DNA from: Saururus chinensis
Taxonomy: Eukaryota; Streptophyta; Magnoliopsida; Piperales; Saururaceae
Reading direction: 5' to 3'
Length of the DNA stretch: 64,000 nt
NCBI GenBank assembly: GCA_035235625.1
Contig: CP141142.1
Coordinates: 25,306,995-25,370,994, forward strand
Shown here piece by piece: positions 58,144 through 64,000 of this stretch. Both the position numbers and the translations under genes were made by a program. The stretch's first letter is position 1. Each line of letters starts with the position of its first letter. The notes below the pieces were generated by a model. The model was not told the DNA's origin. It was given only the letters and a program-made list of their open reading frames with translations, and did no database searches.

Positions 58144-60272
58144 GTAGGGACTGAGCAAAGATATCCTCCTATTGAAAAAGAATGTCTAGCACTCATATTT
58201 GCAGTTGAAAAGCTAAGACACTATTTGTTGGGTCAGACGACATTCGTGGTATTTCGAGTCAATACGCTCAAAATTTTAATGACGAAGGCAGGATCTCTTA
58301 ATTCTCAATTGACAAAATGGTCACTTTTGTTGTCACCCTATGATCTAGTTTACATTCCACAAAAAACAGTAAAAGGTCAAGCATTAGCAGATTTTCTTGC
58401 TGAGCACCCTTTGAAAGAAGGTTCAAAGTTACAAGAAGATTTACCTGATGAAGTTGCCTTCTTTGCAAGCCCCATAAATGTTCAAGAAAGCATGTGGAAG
58501 ATATACTTTGACGGTGCATCAAGAACAAATGATCAAAGACAAAATATATTGGGAGTGGGTATTGTCTTTATCACACTAAAAAAATACATGATACCACATG
58601 TTTTTGTGCTAACACAACCATGCTCCAACAACATGGCTGAATACATGGCTCTAATTATTGGAATGCAATTGGCACATGAATTACAAATAAAATCTCTCTA
58701 AGCTTTTGGGGATTCGCAATTAGTTGTCAATTAGATGAAAGGGGTTTTTGAAGTAAGAAAACTTGAGCTTTTACCTTATCACTCTATGGCTAAGAAATTA
58801 GCAAAATTATTTGATAATTTTGACATACAACACATAGTAAGGTCAAAGAATGCTAAAGCAGATGCCCTTGCAGCACTAGCCACCTCTATGACAATATTAG
58901 AAGGACAAAATATTAGGGTTTCCCTATGTGAGAAAAGATTACTACCCAGTGAATTTGAACTACTAAGTGAATGTAACAGCATAGAGAAAATTTCATTTGA
59001 CTTTGAATCTGATGATTGGCATTCCCCTCTGATTGATTTTGCCTAACATGACATCTTACCCCAAGACCCATCGAAGGCCGCAAGCATAAGACGGCGAACC
59101 CCAAAGTTTTATTATGATGCAAAAATGAAAATGTTGTATCGAAAGTCTTATGATGAGATTTTACGAAGGTGTTTGTTACAAAAAGAAGCCCAAAAAGTGA
59201 TCCAAGAAACCCATGATGGCGTTTGTGGAGCTCACTAGCCTGGTCCAAAATTGCAAGATAGGATAAAAAGGTTGGGATATTATTGGCCTACCATGATAAA
59301 AGATTGTATGGAATATGCTAAGAAATGTCAAGCATGCCAATATCATGCAAACTTTATACATCAAGAACCTGAATTCTTGCACCCTACAACAGCTTCTTGG
59401 CCTTTTGAAACGTGGGGAATGGATATTATAGGTCCAATTACCCCTAGCTCATCTAAAGGTCATAGGTTTATAATCACGGTCACTGACTATTTTTTAAAAG
59501 GGGCAGAAGCTACAGCACTTCGTGAAACAAAAATGAAAGATGTATTAAAATTCTTGAAGACTCATATTATTTATAGCCTTGGAGTCCCGAGAAGGTTTGT
59601 GCATGACAATGAACCTCAATTTGCAAACTATAAATTTTACCAATTCTGTGCAAAGTATGGCATTGAGAGTGTAGCCTCAACGGCATACAATCTTGCCACC
59701 AATGGGCTTGCTGAAGCTTTCAACAAGACTATATGTAAACTCTTAAAGAAAGTCATTTCAAAGAACAAAAGGGATTGACATGAAAAGTTGCTAGAAGTAT
59801 TGTGGGCTTATTGCACCACAGTTCAAAATGCAACCCAAGCGACACCTTTCTCCCTTATTTATGGATGTGAAGCGGTTTTACCCTTAGAAATTCAAACTCC
59901 ATCATTGAGAGTGGCTTTGGCAAATCAATTAACAAATGATGAGAATACCAAGCTACACCTATAAGAACTAGAAACTCTTGACGAAAAAGGCTACAAGCCC
60001 AGCAAACTACAGAGTTGTATCAAACAAGGATGATTGGGGCTTTTAATAAAAAAGTTAAACAAAGATCTTTCAAGAAGGGTGATTTGGTGCTTGCTGTCAA
60101 ACGACCTATGGTTTTCACACATAAGTCAAAGGGCAAGTTTGAACCTAAATGGGAAGGGCCATACGTTGTTGAGACAGTTTATTCAAATGGAGCTTACCGA
60201 CTCTTGACACAAGAAGGTGATCGGTGTTTACTACCGATCAATGGAAAATTTCTAAAAAAATATTACCCTTAG
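58144..60272 (+). pseudogene. Tat-type pol, 3' half: RNase H, second (archaeal-type) RNase H, integrase
   Basis: Resumes exactly after the inserted LTR. The first RNase H is partial (VGTEQRYPPIEKECLALIFA, ALADFLAEHPL). A second RNase H domain follows at about 58490-58890, with acidic residues in IYFDGASR, NMAEYMAL, FGDSQLV and KADALA. This dual RNase H is a hallmark of the Tat lineage. Integrase: HDGVCGAH..CQAC finger at about 59207-59340, core D in WGMDIIGPI, D in VHDNEPQFAN, E in LAEAFNK, C-terminal GKFEPKWEGPYVV ending at 60270. Stops at 58699, 58733, 59044, 59236, 59776 and 59961 disable it; several fit Gln or Trp codons. Confidence 0.85.
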
Positions 60273-60384
60273 AAATGTAATCATATGATACAGAGAAATA
60301 AGGGAAGGAAATTCAACTACAAATACAAGGTTTTATTTTAAAAAAAAGCTAAAATTGGAGGCTATTAAAAACTTCATCCATAGC

Positions 60385-61861
60385 TTATGCTGCTTTATGC
60401 TTTGTAGCTATTCTTGCTTCTTCACTAGAAGAAAAGGATTGCTCCATATCTTCAATTTCTTGATGCAGCTTGCTTACTTCCCCAGCTTTGACACTGATCT
60501 TTGCATCCAATTTTTTAAGTCCAGGGGATGAATCTCTGAGCTCCACCTCAACAATTGATTGTTCCGCTGAGACCCCATGAATCTGGTTCTCAAGTTCTTC
60601 CTTCTTTTTAAGAAAAGCCTCTATTTGACACTCCACCTCAGTATGCACTTGCTTTAGAGAAATTTGAGAATCCATGAGTTTATTGAGATAGGCATGTTTC
60701 AAAGAAGACTGTACTTCAATATCTTTACCTTCTGATTTAAGTTCTTCAAGCTCATTTAACAATTGAGACTCTACCTTTCTCTTCTCATCCAATTTCACAT
60801 ATATGAGACTTGGTCCACATGCTCTCTTTATTTCATCAGAAATTGTGATTATCTTATCCAATGCAGAACGATAAGGACTTGTGTCAACTTCTTGATAATC
60901 TAGAAGGCTTAATAAGCTTTCTAATTCAGCTTTCCTTACGGCTATCATGGTTGGGGTCATCTTAATCAGAATCTCCAGTGTCTCTTTCAATGTTCTAAGG
61001 AGAGAAGATGCAATCACCGTTTGAACACATACATTTTCCACATCATTTTGTTCATGGGTGGAAGAAGTCACATCGACATGTTGATTTGAAGCACCTTTGC
61101 TCAAGGTTAGGCCTTTACTATAAGAAGAATTTTTACTTGAAGAAGAGTTAGAACTCAAACTGTTAGCTGCTGAAATATCTTTTAAGGCCTCAATTCTTCC
61201 CACCCTGGATGAAATACCCGTTTCTAAGGGTGGTGAAGTAAGTGCGGTGGGAACCTACAAGTCAAAATTCACACAAATTAAAAAAAAAGAAAAGAAATGG
61301 AATTAAAGAAGAACCAGAAGATATACTTGAGCAAACCGAGCAAACCCCAATTCTTGGTTAATCTCATCTCTGGTTGTCATGCCTTGGGCTTTTGTTTGGT
61401 TTATACCACTTGAGCTTTCAAGTATAGGGTTCAATCCTTGAGACTCTATTGGATTCACTTCCCTTGAGTTTCTACGTATGTGACCTAAAAACAAAATGAA
61501 GGGAGTGAGCTATGCAACCTTAAAATTAAAAAAAAAAAACCCATACTTGATAAAGAATGGACAACTTCAGTCTCATTAGGTTCATGAGTCCATTCTTGAA
61601 TTCTTGATGAACCTAAATTATCAAGAGTACCTAAAAAAAAGGGAGAAAGGAAAATAAGTTTTCTTTTCGTTAAAAAAAAGAAGAGAATGTGTGTTTAGCA
61701 TACCTTCAAAAGTAATAATGTCTTCTGTATTTATATCGTCATCAATTCCATCCACAAAGTTCACCAAGCTTTGGGAATCCACATCACTTGCGTGACAAGA
61801 GGAAGATGAAACTTCTACATACAAGGAGAACAATGAGTATATATGAATATGTGTGTGTGTG

Positions 61862-61927
<66 letters not shown>

Positions 61928-63880
61928 AAGAAAAAAAGAAGAAGCTAGGATATTTAAACCTTGAATAGTAATTTGATCACTATTCTTCTTCTTCTGAAGA
62001 CGAAGGGCTTTTGACTTTATCCTGGTTTTCTTACCAAGATCATCTGATTTAGGTGAAAGTGGCCTTTTGTTTGAATCAACAATGATGGAGTGGAATGAAG
62101 GTGCCTTTGATATATCTGCATTTAGGTAGTTCTTAGCTGCCCTTACCCACCAATTAGCAAAACATTCAGTATAGACGGTGCTTTCATCAGGATAAATGAA
62201 TTTTGTTCCAGTATCACGTTTTATGAAGTGATACCAAGCACAAGCAGCATCACAAATTTCTCCATGTTGTTTCCATTGAAGGTTAGGATTTCCCACCATA
62301 CCTTGAGAATATCCAAATTGTACAGCAAATCTGCTTGGGGTGTACGGTTCAAGTTCTATTTGAAGTACACTTCGGTAAACTAAAGTACTTGGGCGGATGT
62401 TGATAAGCCAGATAAATGCAGCATCATCCATTTTTTTTACACCAGCAAGGGAAGAATCGTCTTTCATCATTCCTTCATCGTTAAAATGTGGGAGACTTCC
62501 AAGATGCCAGTTTCCATGAAAACGGATTTTCTCTCGTGCTTCTTTCAAAGATAAGTTTTTAAAAGAAGTTACTGCTAATCTCCCCAAGAAGGCTTCACCC
62601 CTATGAGCTTGAGGAGCAGGTGGAGGGTGTAGAGATGGGCAATGCATGACATACCAGCTGTAGAAGAAATGAGCAGGATAAGCCTTCAATTTGTACTTCT
62701 CCGAACCAAGATGCTTTACATGATCACGTAAACCAGTGCATAATCGAGCTACCATGGCAGGGCAAAGGGCAAAATGTGTGCCCAATGCCATGCGGGCTGC
62801 AACTAAGAAGAATGAAGGATCGAGTAGTCGAGGATTCTTGCTCAGAAATATACAATGACGAAGCCATGCAACAAGGTATGCAGCAAGAAAAGTTTCTCTG
62901 AGCATGGCATGGCCATCAGCTCGTAATGCTCGAAGCCCTGGTTCTTCACTTTCAGGCACTAGTAAGTCTTCCAAACTAATGAAATCTTTTCTTGCCTGTG
63001 CTTCAATATCTGCCTTGGTAAGAGGAGTCCGAGTCTTATATCTCAATGATTTCTCACTACTCTCAATCTCGGCTTGTGTTTGGCTAAATTCAATAAAGTT
63101 AAAGAAATGGCTTGTCCACTGTTGAATGAGAACACCTTTGGCATGAACTGGTTTCTCTTTTGCAATAATGGTAAAGTGAAGAAACAGTTCAGCTACAATC
63201 CTGTATAAGTCAGGCTCTACCTCTCGAATCAACTCTAATTCTTCATTGCAGGGAATATACTCCTCATAAATCTCCCCGAAGCCTGGAAGAGCTGAGATAT
63301 GTGTCATCTCACTTAAAGAAAACCCATACTCACCGTTTGGAGAAATACAAGTATTGGTTGCAGGACAAAAAGACTCCAACATAGCAATATAAATTTGCTT
63401 ATTCAATGTTATTCCTCTCTGCGTGGCCAATATTACTTCCAACAAACCACTTTTCTCCAATCTGGATGCATATGAACCTACAATCTTCCCAGTGAGAATA
63501 GACCAACGCTTTGAGTCATAGACCCATCTACTTATGTGGTCGAAGTTATTATATGAAGACCCTTTCGCCATGGATTGAGTCAAAAGTGTTTCCAACTGAA
63601 CGTTCTCTTCTCTATTATTTGAAGATGTAAGGGTACTTGGATATAAAACTCGACGTTCAATGTCTCCATATCCTCGCTTGCTGAAATCTCTACCCCATTT
63701 TGTAAACACTACGAATTTGACACCACTAGAACGGTGAGTCAATTCCGAAGAGTGTTCTAAAAATAATTCTTTTGACGGAATTCCTCTTGAAGGGGAACCT
63801 TTGGAACAAATTGCAGATTTATAAGATCTAATGGATAGATCACAATCAAAAGACATGTTGGTGGAAAATAACTTCCCCAT
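60385..63880 (-). CDS. Plant mobile domain (PMD) protein with coiled-coil tail, five exons, antisense to the Tat-type element
   Basis: Exons on the minus strand: 63880-61960, 61814-61704, 61630-61547, 61484-61327, 61254-60385. All introns are GT..AG, phases fit, and the sum (3144 nt) gives 1047 residues plus stop without interruption. Residues about 100-600 form a PMD (HISRWVYDSKRWSILTGKIV, TNTCISPNGEYGFSLSEMTH, LPGFGEIYEEYIP, WLRHCIFLSKNPRLLDP, MALGTHFALCPAMVARL). A low-complexity linker follows, then a coiled coil in the last exon (LKKKEELENQI, LKKLDAKISVKAGEVSKLHQ). PMD proteins of the MAIL1/MAIN group act in gene and transposon silencing; retroelement-borne copies have unknown function. 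An upstream exon beyond 63880 is possible. Either an antisense extra ORF of the Tat element or an adjacent host copy. Confidence 0.8.
61848..61928. repeat. (GT)n(AT)n microsatellite in intron 1 of the PMD gene
   Basis: A run of GTGTGTGT followed by about 27 AT units. It lies wholly in the 145-bp intron between exons 1 and 2. If translated as read-through it would give an artificial Tyr-Ile tail on exon 1. Confidence 0.97.
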
Positions 63881-64000
63881 ATATCTAAAAATGCCGATTT
63901 TCTTTCGTGGAAATCTGTAAGAAAAAGAACCGCCTTAGCCGCCATCTCCACATATGTAGGCAGGTTTTGGAAATATCCACTCTCTATTAGTTATTAGAGT
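63881..64000. other. Upstream flank of the PMD gene, window edge
   Basis: Only 120 bp remain. No in-frame stop lies immediately before the ATG at 63880, so the first exon could extend or an additional 5' exon could be outside the window. Confidence 0.4.

Noticed and set aside
61784..61959. Tyr-Ile-rich tail of the first PMD exon, looking like a membrane segment
   Set aside because: It is translation of the (GT)n(AT)n microsatellite. A donor at 61959 and an acceptor before 61814 remove it as an intron and keep the frame.
1..64000. tRNA, rRNA or snoRNA genes
   Set aside because: No cloverleaf with A and B boxes or other conserved RNA gene core was seen; the tRNA-like matches are retroelement primer binding sites.

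Overview
This window is nuclear DNA of a flowering plant, most likely a eudicot or other non-monocot. The evidence is intron-containing genes with GT..AG boundaries, several plant-specific transposon families, and one intact cytochrome P450 of the CYP82 family. It is an AT-rich, transposon-dense region. The only convincing intact host-type gene is that P450, with two exons on the minus strand (36888-39371). Almost everything else is mobile DNA or fragments of host genes.

Layout. 1-3474: 3' part of a decayed Ty3/gypsy chromovirus (A) with its 3' LTR. 3475-~8830: decayed Athila-type Ty3/gypsy element. ~9725-12063: a second, 5'-truncated copy (B) of the element A family, with its 3' LTR. ~13780-15117: MuDR-type transposase pseudogene lacking the catalytic core. 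16802-17163 (-): two exons of an ABC1K/aarF kinase gene. 18205-18669 (-): coiled-coil ORF. ~20440-23440 (-): degenerate Ulp1-like gene. 24286-30212: a 5.9-kb CACTA transposon with TIRs, TAG target duplications and subterminal repeats. It carries exon-like host sequence, including callose synthase, and a solo LTR. ~33335-35480 (+): exon fragments of three unrelated host genes (TDY-type MAP kinase, aspartic proteinase saposin-like insert, GAUT glycosyltransferase). ~36170-36657: foldback element. 36888-39371: CYP82. ~40690-43262 (-): MuDR-N/PMD pseudogene. 44199-44855: short hAT-type element with an 8-bp TSD. ~45060-45545: LTR relic.

~46980-64000 is a nest. The outer element is a Tat-lineage Ty3/gypsy element on the plus strand: LTR end, PBS, a long ORF1 with five 39-residue repeats, a dual RNase H and an integrase. 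A nearly intact Tekay/Del-type chromovirus on the minus strand (49967-58143) is inserted in it. A deletion at the left junction removed 470 bp of the inner LTR and, apparently, the outer element's gag, protease and reverse transcriptase. Downstream of the Tat integrase, on the opposite strand, lies a five-exon open gene (60385-63880). It encodes a plant mobile domain (PMD) protein with a coiled-coil tail, and all exon phases join into 1047 codons without a stop although the Tat pol beside it is full of stops.

Most notable: the intact antisense PMD gene; an extra ORF between PBS and gag of the Tekay element with a DLNxxP (EAR-like) motif, an acidic SIM-like segment and a CCHC knuckle; host-gene capture in two neighbouring regions; and stop codons in the old elements that look mostly like C-to-T changes at CAG, as expected for CHG-methylated DNA.
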